NCBI RefSeq assembly: GCF_037975245.1
Contig: NC_092582.1
Coordinates: 23,214,577 to 23,278,576, forward strand
DNA length: 64,000 nt
Source of the DNA: Apostichopus japonicus
Taxonomy: Eukaryota; Echinodermata; Holothuroidea; Aspidochirotida; Stichopodidae
Direction of reading: 5' to 3'
Below, piece by piece: positions 21,828 through 34,068 of this stretch; positions within the stretch are counted from its first letter, which is position 1; each line of letters starts with the position of its first letter. The notes under the pieces are model-generated. The model worked only from the letters and a program-made list of their open reading frames with translations. It was not told where the DNA came from and made no database searches. Made by a program: the position numbers and the translations under genes.

Positions 21828-24800
21828 TCCACTATATCCCCAAATTGTTTAATATTTCGTTTGTCAAACAAGGTTCACTCTAACTGATGATTTTTCATCT
21901 TATTTTAGTGGAGACCTCGATTTTACCCTCCATTCCCCTATTCCAATTTCTTATATCACCATTTGATGCGCATGTATCCCTTGACAACCCACGTTTATTT
22001 CACTCCCATACCCTCCTCCCCCTCTCCCCACCTACTTTCTATCCGCTATGCACTAATTCGTACGGATCCGTGGTGACAGTTGAAGAGATAGAGCGAGGGG
22101 GAAGACAAAATAACAATGTTCATTTTCATTGCGCTGTTCTACATATTTCGTGACATATACACCCATCCGTTTCACCTGCAATATCTTGCCCCAATTTCTC
22201 AATCATGATAACCGCACCGATAGGCTGAGTAATCGCTCTGAATAAAGGCTTTGCATAAATTATGTAAGATTATATAGTTTGATTGGATCTCTTTAGTAGA
22301 ACGTATATCTTTCTAATCCATAAAAAAAAAAAGCTAAAGAAAGAGGGGAAAAAAATAGTTGTCATTTTTAAGTCTCTGAGGAAAACAAGGAGACCAAGGA
22401 AGTAAGTCTGTTCGGCCTATTTCTTGGTGGGGCTTGTACCGCTAGCGTATGGTTTGATAATATTCCACCGCCCCGGGGGCCGCCAACCTACCTAGCGTTA
22501 CTACAACATGTGACGACTATGGTATATATCTTCTCTCTACCCTTGACTTTTTTTTGTTTGTCAAAATGTTTAGCGCACTCCACCGTGGGTGAATACCTGT
22601 TAAGGCATTGACCGCATATGTATAATAGTTCCTTATAATATACTTGTCATTGCGTCTCGCTGCTGTGTTTGTTGCCCTTCGAAATCTTTCTTACTTGTTG
22701 TTTTCTCTCTCTCCACTCGCTCTCTCTCTCAAAGGATTTGGAAAGTAGGCCATTAACCTACATATTTAAGTCCGGCTGTTGGACAATTTGTGTCAGATAT
22801 AGTATTTCCGCAAGCAATCACCGCTAGGATTCTTTCCCCCTTTTTTCTTTCTCTTTTCTCGTTTCTGCTGGGTTTTTTTTCTGCTGTTTTTTTTCCTTTT
22901 TGGTTTTTTTTTGTATTTTGTCTTGTAAAATGTTATCACGGAAAGATCAGGGTTATTTGACAACGTCGTAAAAAAAAGGGGGATCTCAAAACAGAACCGT
23001 AGATAGATCCTGCCTGGCGGTTTTGTTAGGTGATTAAGGTATGTTGGATAATCCTATCGGTCGAGTTTTTGTTACGACTCCCTTTGAAACCAAAGAGATC
23101 TTAAATTGTCCCCGTTCTTGCTTTTGTTTTGCACTTTTGTTTCCTTCGCTGTGCTTTGTGTTTTGCAAGTTCACACATGTTTGTATTACATTCAGACCGA
23201 GGACCCTATTGAATTTTCCATTGTTCAAATCCATGTACCGTGACATTAATAATACCCCATACAATAGAATTCTTCCGAGGACGTGGTGATTCTTTAGAAA
23301 TCACAACCGAGGACCTGAAATTCTTTTGTTGAAGTCCTCGGTCAGATAGCAAAACAAACGCAAGCTTACGCTCTCTTACACCCATTGCGCTCTCTTACAC
23401 CCCTCTCAGTACACCCATTGTTGGTCGTACCCATCCATACATACAGCATGATTACATGATCAATTGAATTCAATTACTCTTTTGTGTATGTATATATTTC
23501 AACATGTATTGTCCTTTCCCGTCCAAGCTGAATCTAGGGCCCCTTTCTGCGAAAATACCTTTTGAATAATATTCATGCCCCGACCTGGTTAAATTTAGTT
23601 CTTTCTAATATAAAAATATAATTTAAATTAATAAAAAAAAAAGCGATAAATAAAGTTGGTATTTGCTTCACGCATCGAGTTAGATTTGGGTTTCTAGTTT
23701 TATTCATGTTGTTAGTAAACCCTTCATATTCCAATACCCCGCTAAGATCACTGCTTTGGGTTTCTCTCATGAATATGCAGCTTGCAAAATTTATTTATTA
23801 TAAACCACTTCACCTGCAGCTATTAAACTGCGATTTGTGCTTAAGCTATTCATCAATATACACACGTGGGACACGTGGACATATAGCCGACATTGTTTTA
23901 TTTTTATTTTATTTTTGATCCCTTTGTTAATATCACGAATTTTAAATAACTTAGTTCTTTTACATATCCCAGTAGTGTGGTGTCCTTGATTTGAACTAGA
24001 TTTAACAACCATGTATGTGATATATCGACGTGAGGAATTTTATGCATTTGCATATAAAGTATATATAATGTCTCAAAGTATATAAAGGCAGCCTGTAATA
24101 TTTGTACGCCTACACCAAACATCGTTATGCTGATAGTCATAATTTCTAGAGAGGAAACAAAGAACACACAGAGCGTACGAAATTGGGAGATAGGGTCCTG
24201 GTGGGGTTATTCCCGCTAAGGTTTATCAGATCAACGAATCATTTCTGGTTGTATTTTTTTTTTCATACTTGTAGTGAATGTTTCTATGGCATTTGTTTCG
24301 GCTGGCTGACTGGAGCATTGCCTAACAATCTTTAAATGTGATTACATGATTGAAAACAGTGCGCCTCTTCAATATCCCTGCACGAACATCGAACCGTCTT
24401 ATTACGGGGAAAAGCAGCCAAAAATTTTTTTGAAGTCCTGTCGAATGCTCAGCATATGCAATGTAAAATTAATAAATCACCAAGTTGTGTATTATTTGCC
24501 CGTCAGTTTCCTCTTCTTGAATTACCGGTACTTGTAAAAAAAAAATTAAAAATTGCATTAAATCTGTAATAATTTTCGAAAAGCACGGTCGAAGCAAACA
24601 GTATTGGAAGTATTATAGGAATTGTATTTTTTCGGGGTGGCTTAGTGGGGGGGGGGGGGGTCAACTCTCGCCCACACCATTGTAAGCTTCTATGCCCGGT
24701 CCATATCCTGATAAGGAAAATACGCTACGTTTTACCCCCACCCCCTCACCCAACGTTGCGAAATTGGCTTATCCGTCATCGGAAGCGTAATTTCGTGGGA

Positions 24801-26600
24801 GTATCTCTAGCCTATCGAATCGAAACGGCCAATCACATATATGGTTGTCGTGTAATGAATGTTGGCCTACATGCAGGTGAGATGAGCAATGTTCCGATAC
24901 AGTGATTCGTTTATGCACTAGTTAACACCGTCACACTACCTGAAGCTGACGGCCGAAAATGTGAGCCAATTTTTTATTTTTTATTATATGAAATATGTTT
25001 ATATACCGTACTGAAGGCTTCGTATATCGCACAACTATATAGTACGAAATGTTATTGTCCATATATGTACCGCTAAAACCGCGTAGCTAGTTTCAATTTT
25101 CTGTTGCAGTATATGTTGCGACAAGGGGGAAGGGTGTGGAGGCTTGGGTGGATAGGGGAGGGGTGGAAATCGGTCAACGCGGGATATCAAGTTATGGCAG
25201 GGTAAGTTCACCACCTTGGTTTCTTACGTATGCCGACTATCCATGTTTATGGACATATACAAGGACATGTGTACGTTTTAATTTGCTGCGATAAGGACCG
25301 CCCCAAGGGGGGGGGGAGGGGTGCGCCATCTGCGTGATTGTGGATACTTCGTAGGTGCAACACATCTCTCTGCTCTGCGTGGCTACGTCACTTTTCGTTT
25401 GTGCCAACGTTGAAGACAATACGAAATTTAGTCGTGAGAGTGAAGTCATCTGGGTATATATTTCTACCTTGGACGACACTGTTGCTTTCAAATTATTGGA
25501 TCTGACTTGCCCGACTCCAGAATAATATTCAACAGATTTGCATATTCAAAGTCAATCGCTTGCTACTGACGTTTTTTTTTTTTATTTCATGTAAAAGTAT
25601 TTCCCCTGCGCAAATTGTATAACCTTTGTAAGACTCTATGAAAGTAATTAATGATCACAAAATGTGTGAATAATATAGCGTATAGACCTGCATATCATTT
25701 CAAAATAAATATCAGAATGTTACCATATTTTTTACAATCCCAGTCGCCGGTCTGGAAAATGGAACAGACCTTGGGAGGGAAGGACAGGTGGGATCGTCTG
25801 AGTGAACTCGCATTGTATTATACTCTGATACATGTGCGTTCAGTAGTTTCTGCATTGACCATTTCCTCCTGTTTTTGCCCCATAGCTCAGACGATCTGGG
25901 GTGGTAACAGTAGTAATTATAACATACCCATGAATGGAACTGTAATGATGACGTCATCACAAAACAACGATTTTCTAAAAATAATGTACCGTCCACAAAA
26001 AAAAAAAAGAAACTGCATGGATTGGTTTGCTTGTATTTCCGATCATACGTCACAAAAAATATAAAAAAGTCATTTTTATTGACCAAAATCAAACTGTTAA
26101 TTTAATTAAATTAATAACGATCGATGAATTGGTGGATCGATTAATGGGAAAGTTTATGTGGACAAGCTCTTCAGTCGAAAAGTACTTCGAGGATATAATG
26201 TAACACCCCAACCCTCACCACCCTAAAAGGTATATTTAATGAAATATAAGCATGATATTATGCATTGCTCATAATGTTATAGTAGGAGGTGTGACCTGAT
26301 GTTACAGTTAAAGGCGATATCGCTCGTAGACTTTTTTTTGAGGGCGCTGGCATTATCGCGGTTTCAGCGAGGTTTAATGGGACCCCTATTAATCACGTGA
26401 CCTCCGTGGCAAATTTAGATCAATGAATAGCACAGGCAAGCGTATGCGTAACAAGCCCGTACCCATGCACACAATGTTATAACACAGCATTTCAGATTAC
26501 TGTATTGTTTACCGCAAAGGATTTTCGTACGCGATAGTTTGTTGTTTGTGTGCCTTTTGAGTAAAGAATACTGTACGATTTTCGTACAAATACATTCGAT
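21828..26600. other. Non-coding stretch upstream of the 193-residue gene
   Basis: I see no supported gene. It holds pyrimidine-rich and poly-T stretches (22680-22920), the CCGAGGAC cluster (23196-23342), G runs at about 24648-24660 and 25306-25320, and overlapping open frames on both strands at 25651-26092 (137 and 126 codons). Those frames show no known motif and look like chance. Confidence 0.5.
23196..23342. repeat. CCGAGGAC cluster with two adjacent hairpins
   Basis: accgaggac occurs at 23196 and 23306, ccgaggac at 23275, and its reverse complement gtcctcggt at 23334. The last two form a 9-bp-stem hairpin (23306-23342). gtgatt...aatcac at about 23286-23304 forms a second small hairpin beside it. 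Confidence 0.7.
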
Positions 26601-26623
26601 TAGACTAGAGTATAGTGACAGTC

Positions 26624-26901
26624 ATGGAAAAGGGATCAGGGCAAGGAGAATCGGGCGAAAGAAAACGACCTTATCCTGGAACGAGCGTAGGTTCAATTGG
26701 AGGAAAGCCATTGTTGCATGGACCTGACAAAAACAGCAGTGCAAAGGAACAACAGCGAAGAAGAGATGCCACGAAGATCTATCTTCTACGTTCCTATGTA
26801 AACTGGCAAATGGAGAAAGAACTCTACAAACATGTCCACGATTTGACTACTGTTAGCAACGCAGATTTCGCAGAACATTTGCTTCAGGATCACACAAAAA
26901 G
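26624..26901 (+). CDS. 193-residue gene, exon 1
   Basis: Encodes residues 1-92 and two bases of codon 93. Base composition is richer in G/C than the flanks. Without splicing, TAA follows directly inside the donor. Confidence 0.72.
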
Positions 26902-29900
26902 GTAATGATTTGCTAAGCTAGGCTAAAGCTGTATAGGGTAATACTAGTACATAGTAGTACTACAGGGTATTGTCCTAGGTAACTGTCAGTATTGCGAAGT
27001 ACAGAAAACTGCAAAGTTCTGAAACCCCTAAGAAATACACGATTTCACCATTATAACCTGCAAGCGAGAGCCAATATCACTAAAAACTAGGAAGCTACAG
27101 TTATTTCCAGTACGTACATATCTGTCAATAAAATAAAGATAGTTTTTGGGGTATTTTAAGGTTAGGTGTTCGAACTTCGCAGTGTCTATGCTATTATATT
27201 TGTAACATACATGATTTGATGGGCCTAGGCTTTGAAACTAGGCCTATCATTCATTATTTTTTCCAATGGACCTAGCGTATGCTAACCTTATCATACTTAT
27301 CCTAGCACAAAATAGCAATAAGTTGTATTACTGAGTCAGCATCATCACTGTTTGTGAATGCTTGTCATGAGGATACTGTATAGGCCGTGGCTATTCTTAC
27401 GACTAGTGGTAACAATTATTTATAAACTATTCTTACGACAAAGGCAAATTCATGTGCTGTAAAGTAAATAAAGCAACTGCGCATGTAGTAGGGGTAACCC
27501 TAAACATAACCCTAAACCTCAATCCTAACCCTAACCGGAAGTTATTGTTACTCCTCGTTGTAAAATTAATACTCCTTATCACTGGCGGATCCAGGGCCTT
27601 TGTTTGGGAGGGGCCAAGGTGGCATTAGAGTGATATGGGGGAGGGGTCTAAGGGGAGGAGGTGCCCCCTCCCCTTTGGAAAATTTTCTATTGCTGAATGC
27701 CCTCAGATGCAATTTGGTGCCACAAAAGTGTACAATGGTGATGTTAATTTACTTCTAAAAAAAATGTTTCCCAGGTGTAATTTTCTAAAATATTTATAAA
27801 ACAAAGTTCCGATCATCTTTCTCAAGAAATTTTATTTCTCATAGGTTATAAATTTCTTACAACCAGCCTGTAACTGCAAAATGGTGTTAAACTGTAAATC
27901 CTCATGCTCATACATTTACATAGCTCCCAACTCTCGAGAAGGCAAATGCTGGTCCATGCCACGAATTGCCGTCCTGGGGGAGGGGTATAAGGGGAGGGGG
28001 TTTCCCCCTCCCCTTTTGAATTTTTTGGAATCCTGGTGATGCCTACATGTAAAATGGTGGCACTTAGAAAGGCTTTTGTCACCCAAAATTTTCTGAGAAA
28101 TATGCATTTTTTTGTGTGTAACATCAATAAATTGAATAGTAGGTGATAATTCATTCTTTCCCGTTGCATGAAAATGTTCGCTGCTCGCCCCAATGAAAAG
28201 AAATATAGACTAATTTGAGGTTCAAATGATGCTGTAAAGGAGGTTTTATACTCTATTATGCTAAATGCTAAAGAAATGATGGTTGCTAAGTCAAAATTTG
28301 ATGCAAATTTTTTTTATGTATACTTGACAATTACAATGCGGTTTTTTCGGACGCTTGTGCGGGTCAGCGGGTTTGGGTGTTAGAATGCGGGTCTAATTCC
28401 CGCGAATTGCGGGTCAGTTGGGAGCTCTGCATTTAATTTTAAACCAGAATACGAAATGGTTTAGACTAGTCTACCACTGCTATTCCTCTCGATTTTTTTA
28501 ATTTCCAATCATATGATTTAGCGGATGTTCGGAAACACTTTTTGGCTCACCTTTGGGGGGGGGGGCATGGCCCCCTTGGATCCGCCAGTGCTCCTAATCA
28601 TAAAAATAGCAACTGCCCATGCGTATCGGAAATTATTCTTATGACTAGTCGTAAGAATAGCCACTTTGTACTGTATACAGTTAAAAATTAAAATATCCTT
28701 CCTAAAGAAGACTGACAGGGACTGGGGGTCTTTAGTTTCACTCCTCATATTTATGCCATGGAGAGCTGGGCCTTCTCATCACCAAAAAGTAAACTGTTTT
28801 TGCCTCAACAAATTGATGGAAATATATTTTCTAACCACTAGGCCTAGGTGATCTGTTCATCCCCACCCCCTCCAGGTTCTAAATTGTTATCAGCTGTCCT
28901 TGTTTGAAGAATAATTCTTGTGAATGAGCATTTGAAGAAAAGCCTCACCTATGCCCAGTCATAATTAACTAGGCATATAACATAGGACTAAGACCTATAG
29001 TATTAGTAATAAGTATCTGAATTTAGTGTTCATAGTAACTGTATTCCCTAATTTTGTAATATACACCAGTGAGGAAGGCCTACTGTGCTGTACAAGTACA
29101 ACCACATGGATCTGCAATTTTTCCTATAAAAATAATGCATCTACATAAATAATTTAGAATCACTCCTAACTGATTCACATGTTTTCACACCGCTGCGTAT
29201 GCAACTAGACCTTAGGTTTTTCTAAGGTCAGCCACAGCCAGCATATATGCAATCATTTGGGCAACAGGGTGTTATACTGTTATCTACTGACTGTCTGTCC
29301 ATATTCCAGCAATCATGTGTACATTTCTGTGTTTGGGATTTTTGAAGGAACCCAACTGCTATGCAAGAAATTAGGTAAATTAGCCTCACAAATTGAGGGA
29401 CCATAGTACATATAGCTATACCTATATAAACCTTTATATAGCCATGCCTGGAGGTAAGAAAGTACCAGTTTTTTTGTGTAGGCCTGATGCTCATACTTTA
29501 TGATGCTGTGCTAAGTTATCATATTTTTTATATATAGTCAGTACTATGCTTGTTTTTGTTCAGCTTCTTGTGAATGATCTGATGTTTAGTGTTCAAAAAT
29601 TATAATATCTATTAAATTTGGTGGCCGAAACTATCTCTTGTGGAGAGTAATCTAGCGTTAAATTAATGGTAGTCTGAAATCAAGCTATTCATGTAAACAG
29701 GAATTTTTCACAATGGTGGGCTTATGTCATGGAGTAAGCTAGCATCTCAATTCTCACTCATGAAACCAACTGCTCACATAAACAGGAAGCTTACACACTA
29801 GGTAAAAAATGAGTGTACATCAAACTTTGATCAAAAGACTGGACATCTTTTAGCGATATGAAACCAATCAGTTCACTAAGGCAGGAAGTTTACATAGTAA

Positions 29901-31444
29901 ATTTTACATTGACATGTGAGCTCAAAGTTGTTGGGCAAGCAGTAGGGCACACAAAATTATCCTTACAATTCTTGAAAGGTACCGCGGTTTATGGATATGT
30001 TGAAGAAGAGTATGAAAGAATATCTCATCCTTATCTGGGTTTAAATCAATGTGGGTTAACAATATGTTATTATTGAAATCTGCCTAAGTGTTTGTTTGTT
30101 ACTTTTCTCTTTCATACTTTTTCTTGGGTAGGTATGATAAAAACATGTATGTTTGTAATGATTTGGTCATTACCAGATTCATTACGCATACAATTAAGCT
30201 TGGGGTGTACAGTAAAATTACTGTTTCAGTTATATGATTTACGGACAATTGTTTTTGTTTCATTGTATAGGTTTCAAATGCATCTTTTCCGGAAAGATGC
30301 TGAAAGTCAAACAGAGGCATTCTCAGCAGCTGTCACCACAGAAAGATCAGTTGACACTCAGAAAGGAGAAGGTAAATTTATATGTTTATCCTTGCATGAA
30401 TTACAGACTGGAAGAGCAGTGCTAATCTTATCTGATCTGATGTGATCAGAAAAATAATACAATTTCATTCTCATTAAATTCCAAAAGAAAAGAAAAAAAT
30501 GGTAGCATATTGCTCATCCACTAAAAAGCATACATGTGTATGAAAATTTATAAAAGTAAGTGGGCCTGATATTATCAGGATCTTCTTTAGAGGCAAACTG
30601 ACTAGTAACAGTAAATTCAAGAGACACAATAGAGCCTGGAACAGAGAGGACATGGTGAACACAAAGAAAGAAGTTAATGGTGTATTGAACAAAAGGAGTC
30701 AGTGAAAGCAGAGGTATTTAGATAAACTTTGCTAAACTGCGTACAAAGCGAGGATTAAGTAAGGAGAGAGGGCGAATAAACTATAGCAGAATACAGAGAT
30801 GGAGCAGGATAAAGTTAGTCATGTCCTTCCTGTATATTGAGCCCATTCAGTTGAATGGTGCTAGGGCATTCCGTCCACTCACTCTATCTCTGCTGTGGTG
30901 TACTGTGTCTGAGATGGTTAAATACGAATTTAGTTACCTGTTGGGACATGTCTTTAATGGTATGATTGGGCAGCTGAAAGTGTTCCCCTACTGGAGTCTC
31001 CATTTTTATGGTATTGACTTGTGACTAGAACTGCTTCTTGAGGGTGGTCTTGGTTTCACCAACATACTTGTAACTTCAATGTCCTCTAAATTCAATGACA
31101 CCATTTAAATTGAAATATCAGTTTCCAGTGCTGCATAAGTGTGATAAGTTCTAAACAAAAGGTATATTTTTAGTCACAGCCATAGAAGCTATAGCAGGAT
31201 ACTTGCAATCTAGTAACTCTTATTTTATGTAATCTCTACAGATACACCTGATCCAGTTACTTCAACACCTCTCAAGAAGCCATCTGCCAATGTTCTGTCC
31301 AATGTCACCAGTAGGATTAGATATGGAGCAGCATGGGAGAGAAACCTCAGACTATACGAATACACATTGCCACATTTACATGATCCTGAACAAAAGAGAT
31401 CATACATATGGCAGGGACAAGCACTTTTCCCAGACATTTGTTGA
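26624..31444 (+). CDS. Three-exon gene for an unrecognised 193-residue protein
   Basis: Exons are 26624-26901, 30271-30371 and 31242-31444. All junctions are GT-AG: donor aaaaag|gtaatg to acceptor cattgtatag (codon AG|G), then donor gaag|gtaaat to acceptor tctctacag (codon G|AT). Phases match and the frame is open from ATG to TGA. TAG lies in frame six codons upstream of the ATG, and the start context has G at -3 and +4. Residues 1-40 are Gly/Ser/Lys-rich and probably disordered. A basic patch QRRRD is at 45-49. 52-93 is a predicted-helical module (KIYLLRSYVNWQMEKE ... NADFAEHLLQDH). 100-145 is polar linker. 147-193 is rich in aromatics (RYGAAWERNLRLYEY, YIWQGQALFPDIC). The 52-93 module recalls a short 'I.....W..LK.....t.AE.A..LL..' segment in many uncharacterised fish and invertebrate proteins, some transposon-linked; this is from memory and unverified. 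No signal peptide or membrane segment, so nuclear or cytosolic is likely. Function unknown. Confidence 0.72.
27488..27535. repeat. Telomere-like (CCCTAA)n stretch
   Basis: Degenerate aaccctaaacataaccctaa followed by cctaaccctaaccgg, about six irregular copies, inside the left part of the MITE. It is probably part of the element, not a true interstitial telomere. Confidence 0.6.
27580..28590. mobile_element. Non-autonomous hAT-like element inserted in the MITE
   Basis: The ends cactggcggatcc and ggatccgccagtg are perfect inverted repeats. Flanks ctccttat (27572-27579) and ctcctaat (28591-28598) match at 7 of 8 positions. About 500 bp is its own; the rest is a further insertion. Its interior has the gggagggg...cccctcccc pattern common in hAT MITEs. 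Confidence 0.82.
27919..28429. mobile_element. Innermost hAT-like insertion
   Basis: The left end catagctcccaact and the right end agttgggagctctg are inverted repeats with one mismatch. The right flank is catttaat and the left neighbourhood is catttaca, a weak duplication. Its interior has gcgggtc and cccgcgaattgcggg palindromic words. Confidence 0.55.
28669..30270. other. Intron 1, 3' part
   Basis: No further exon or element recognised; short open frames at 29858-30076 and around 30092-30445 only overlap exon 2 by chance frames. Confidence 0.5.
30271..30371 (+). CDS. 193-residue gene, exon 2
   Basis: Encodes FQMHLFRKDAESQ and a Ser/Thr-rich stretch ending DTQKGE. Its 101-bp length changes phase from 2 to 1, which exon 3 accepts, so skipping it would break the frame. 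Confidence 0.68.
30481..31115 (-). mobile_element. Penelope-like element 3' fragment with GIY-YIG domain remnant (copy 2)
   Basis: Read on minus from about 31115: NGVIEFRGH, then YKYVGETKTTLKKQF, a stop, SQVNTIKMETPVGEHFQLP and NHTIKDM. This is the second half of the GIY-YIG endonuclease domain found at the C-terminus of Penelope-like elements (the YVGET...H...PV.EHF pattern). It is followed by the same trailer (agaagatcctgat, cactaaaaagc) as the copy at 8.9 kb. Stop codons interrupt it, so it is dead. It lies inside intron 2 of the 193-residue gene. Confidence 0.7.
31242..31444 (+). CDS. 193-residue gene, exon 3 and stop
   Basis: Encodes DTPDPVTSTPLKKP through the aromatic-rich C-terminus ending FPDIC, then TGA at 31442-31444. 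No AATAAA is obvious close downstream. Confidence 0.68.
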
Positions 31445-33296
31445 CAGGTTGTGCGACATTCACAAACGTTGGATTAGCAGCTATTGATACATCTGCATCT
31501 CCAGATTGAGATAAATTGCTTTCGTCCATTTTGTTCGATAGTAGCTATGACTGTGAATCAGGAGCTTGGCCACCCTCTAAGTCAAGGTGGGCAAGGTTGG
31601 GGAAATTCAATCAAGGAGTAACAATCAGAGAATGGCCAGCTTTATATTATTGTATATAGGCCTACACGCACAGCGTGTATAAATATCTGTATCGGTTTAT
31701 TTATACTGGTGTTCATTTCCGTTGCCAGGAGGGGATATGATTTGAACGTGGGGGGTGGGGAGGGGGTCCCATTTGAAGTGTCCAAACGATGCTAATCTTT
31801 ACATCTATCTTCTTGAATCACATGTACCCCTATCGACACGATCAATCAGTCCTGTCTCTCACCTCCTCTCATGCACTGGTGTATTTATTTCCTGGCAAGA
31901 TAACAGTTAGGCATAGTAAGGGTCAGAGATCATCACAACTTAAAGAGTTGTGCGAGTCCCTGTGGTCTCTTACATCCTGGTAGCAGTAGAGAGAAGAAGC
32001 CTAATAGATCAGAAACCATAATCATCTTCTGTTGTGTCTTACTTTCCAGCATCCTTGAAACATTATATCCTTCCCCTTTGATATGTTGATGTCATAAAGC
32101 TGTATTTATGTTGTGCATTATTTAATTCCAGTATTTAGATTGTATATTCTCCTTGTGTATTTGACAGTATCCCAGTGATCTCAATTTTTCTGCTCTTGTT
32201 TTTTTTTTCTCTGTACTTTCATATCATATCTATCTCTACCCATAGCCTCCATCTCCACATTTTCTTTACTTTCTTCCTCCATCCCTTCATCTGTCTTTCA
32301 CTCTTTCTTTTTTTGACCTTTTTCCACCCCTCAGTTTACCCTGTATGGTTTAGTTTGCCAACTCACCGCCCCCCCCCGCATCTCACCCCCAAAAAAGTTC
32401 ACAATGTTGACAAGTCTCCCCGTGCTAGTCCCAAGCTATACACCCTTGTTGTGGTGACCGTTCAATATACTTGGGGATCAAATGGAAAGCCTCACCCCCA
32501 CCCCTTATTCCCAGTGTAATGAATCGGCAAATGGAAGATTATTCAGAATTGTTCGTGATGGTTCAATGATCTTATAGTCAGGCATAGGCCTATATGGTTC
32601 TCTTTGTCCTTCATTGCCGTCGAAGTTTGAAATGAATTAATCGTGCTAGGAACTTCCGGGCAATGTTTAATTTTCTGTGGCAAGAAAAAAAGCTTCCCCC
32701 AGTCTCTCCTGGTTGACATATAGAGCCCGTACGCCTATATGGTCACACAATAGTATAGATAAGTATGATCCATGCAGACAGCTAGTATATATTTTTTTAA
32801 TTCAATCCAGTTTCAGTTAAAGTTTCGAGTTGTAATTCGAGTCAGTCGTGATGAGGTGCCCCATGGTGGAGCTGGGTAACCCACCCCAACCCTGTTGCCG
32901 ACTTTCTGGCATTTCGTTGGGAGCCGTTCGGAACAAGAAGCAGGATAGTCAATTCTGGGAGTACAGTACGCTGGAAAGCAATACACTGACGTGATTTAGA
33001 AAAAAAAGTTTTTTGCTTTGACGGCCGATGCTCATCGAGACACTTTTCAATGGAAATAACTATTAGTTTATTGTTCATGTACTTATTCCCTTTTTGCCAG
33101 TCCTTTTTAAAGAGGGTGGAGCCGCCCCTTATGGCAACGTATTTTCCTTCCCTTTTCCGTTCAAGTTTCGTTATTTTTTAATTCGGGTCAAAGGGGTGCA
33201 AGGACAGGGTTTACGTGCACCGGTTAGGAGGACAGGGTGCAGGTAGGGCAAGTGCTCTGTGATCGCCTAAAGGGCCCGTTGCCAGGAGTTCAAAAA
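31445..33296. other. Downstream of the 193-residue gene
   Basis: No gene seen. Contains a G-rich segment (31727-31768), a pyrimidine-rich stretch (32195-32395) and TAGGCCTA at 31657 and 32585. Confidence 0.5.
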
Positions 33297-34068
33297 TAAT
33301 TAAATATACATATTTATCTGTATATGGTATATGACATAAAATGCTTTGACTTTCCCTCCTGATATATAACTAAAATTTATATCTAAAATACGATGTAAGC
33401 TGTGACTCTGTCTATGTATAATTAATACCTAAAGTGGCTGAAATACCAATTGTTTACACATGACGGACTTGACTTTACGTTTGATACCCAATAGTTTGTA
33501 ATCACTTCAGTCAATTTTTTCACTCATTCGCGTTTGTCTTTTTGTGACACCAGTCAGCGTGAATCAGACATAAAGCTCATAACTATTAGTTTCTTGAGCT
33601 GTTTCTTGACTTCGACTGCTCACCATGTAGGCCTAAAAGAGTAAAAGCAGGGAACTGCTAGAGTAGCAGCTCCCTGGTCAAACTATTACGCCTGATGCAA
33701 AGCTCGACCGTAACTTATACTGTACAGCCCATTAGTTGTGAAAAAGTTCTGAACGTAAAACAAAGCACAGAGTTTTGTATCACACAATACACACGAAAAC
33801 GCAGCGTAATACCGCACACTACTGACCAGGGAGTTGTTCCATAACAACTCCCTGTACTGCCACAGACAAGAAACTATGCAGGAATTTCGCCAAGGCCACC
33901 GTTCAAGTAACCGAACCCGTTTATTGCTTACTAGCCGTAAATACGGGATTGGTGAGAAATTACGAGACAACAGGATGAACCGGTAGAGGGTAGTATTGAT
34001 ATTATTTTTGAATCGGGTGGTGTGAAGGACAGAATTTACGAGGAAATTACGAGCGATCCCACCTAAAA
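33297..34068. repeat. Dispersed repeat, copy 2
   Basis: Partner of 1-975. It lacks the 220-bp block of copy 1 but has an extra perfect hairpin at 33827-33854 (12-bp arms cagggagttgtt and aacaactccctg, loop ccat). A second hairpin at about 33652-33680 (cagggaactgct ... agcagctccctg) corresponds to that at 575-597 in copy 1. Confidence 0.78.

Larger units (their letters stand above)
27383..28668. mobile_element. MITE (about 267 bp of its own) split by a hAT insertion
   Basis: A perfect 21-bp inverted repeat starting gtggctattcttacgact lies at 27387-27407 and, inverted, at 28644-28664; pairing continues imperfectly further in. Exact 9-bp direct repeats tactgtata (27374-27382 and 28669-28677) sit four bases outside each arm, a clear target duplication of 8-9 bp (Mutator- or hAT-like). 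The right arm is also nearly palindromic about ACTAGT. It lies in intron 1 of the 193-residue gene. Confidence 0.8.

Noticed and set aside
25651-26092. 137-codon (+) and 126-codon (-) overlapping open frames
   Set aside because: No motif, no splice context, and both strands open over the same DNA, as expected by chance.
27488-27535. Interstitial telomere
   Set aside because: Copies are irregular and lie inside a MITE arm region, so transposon sequence explains them better.
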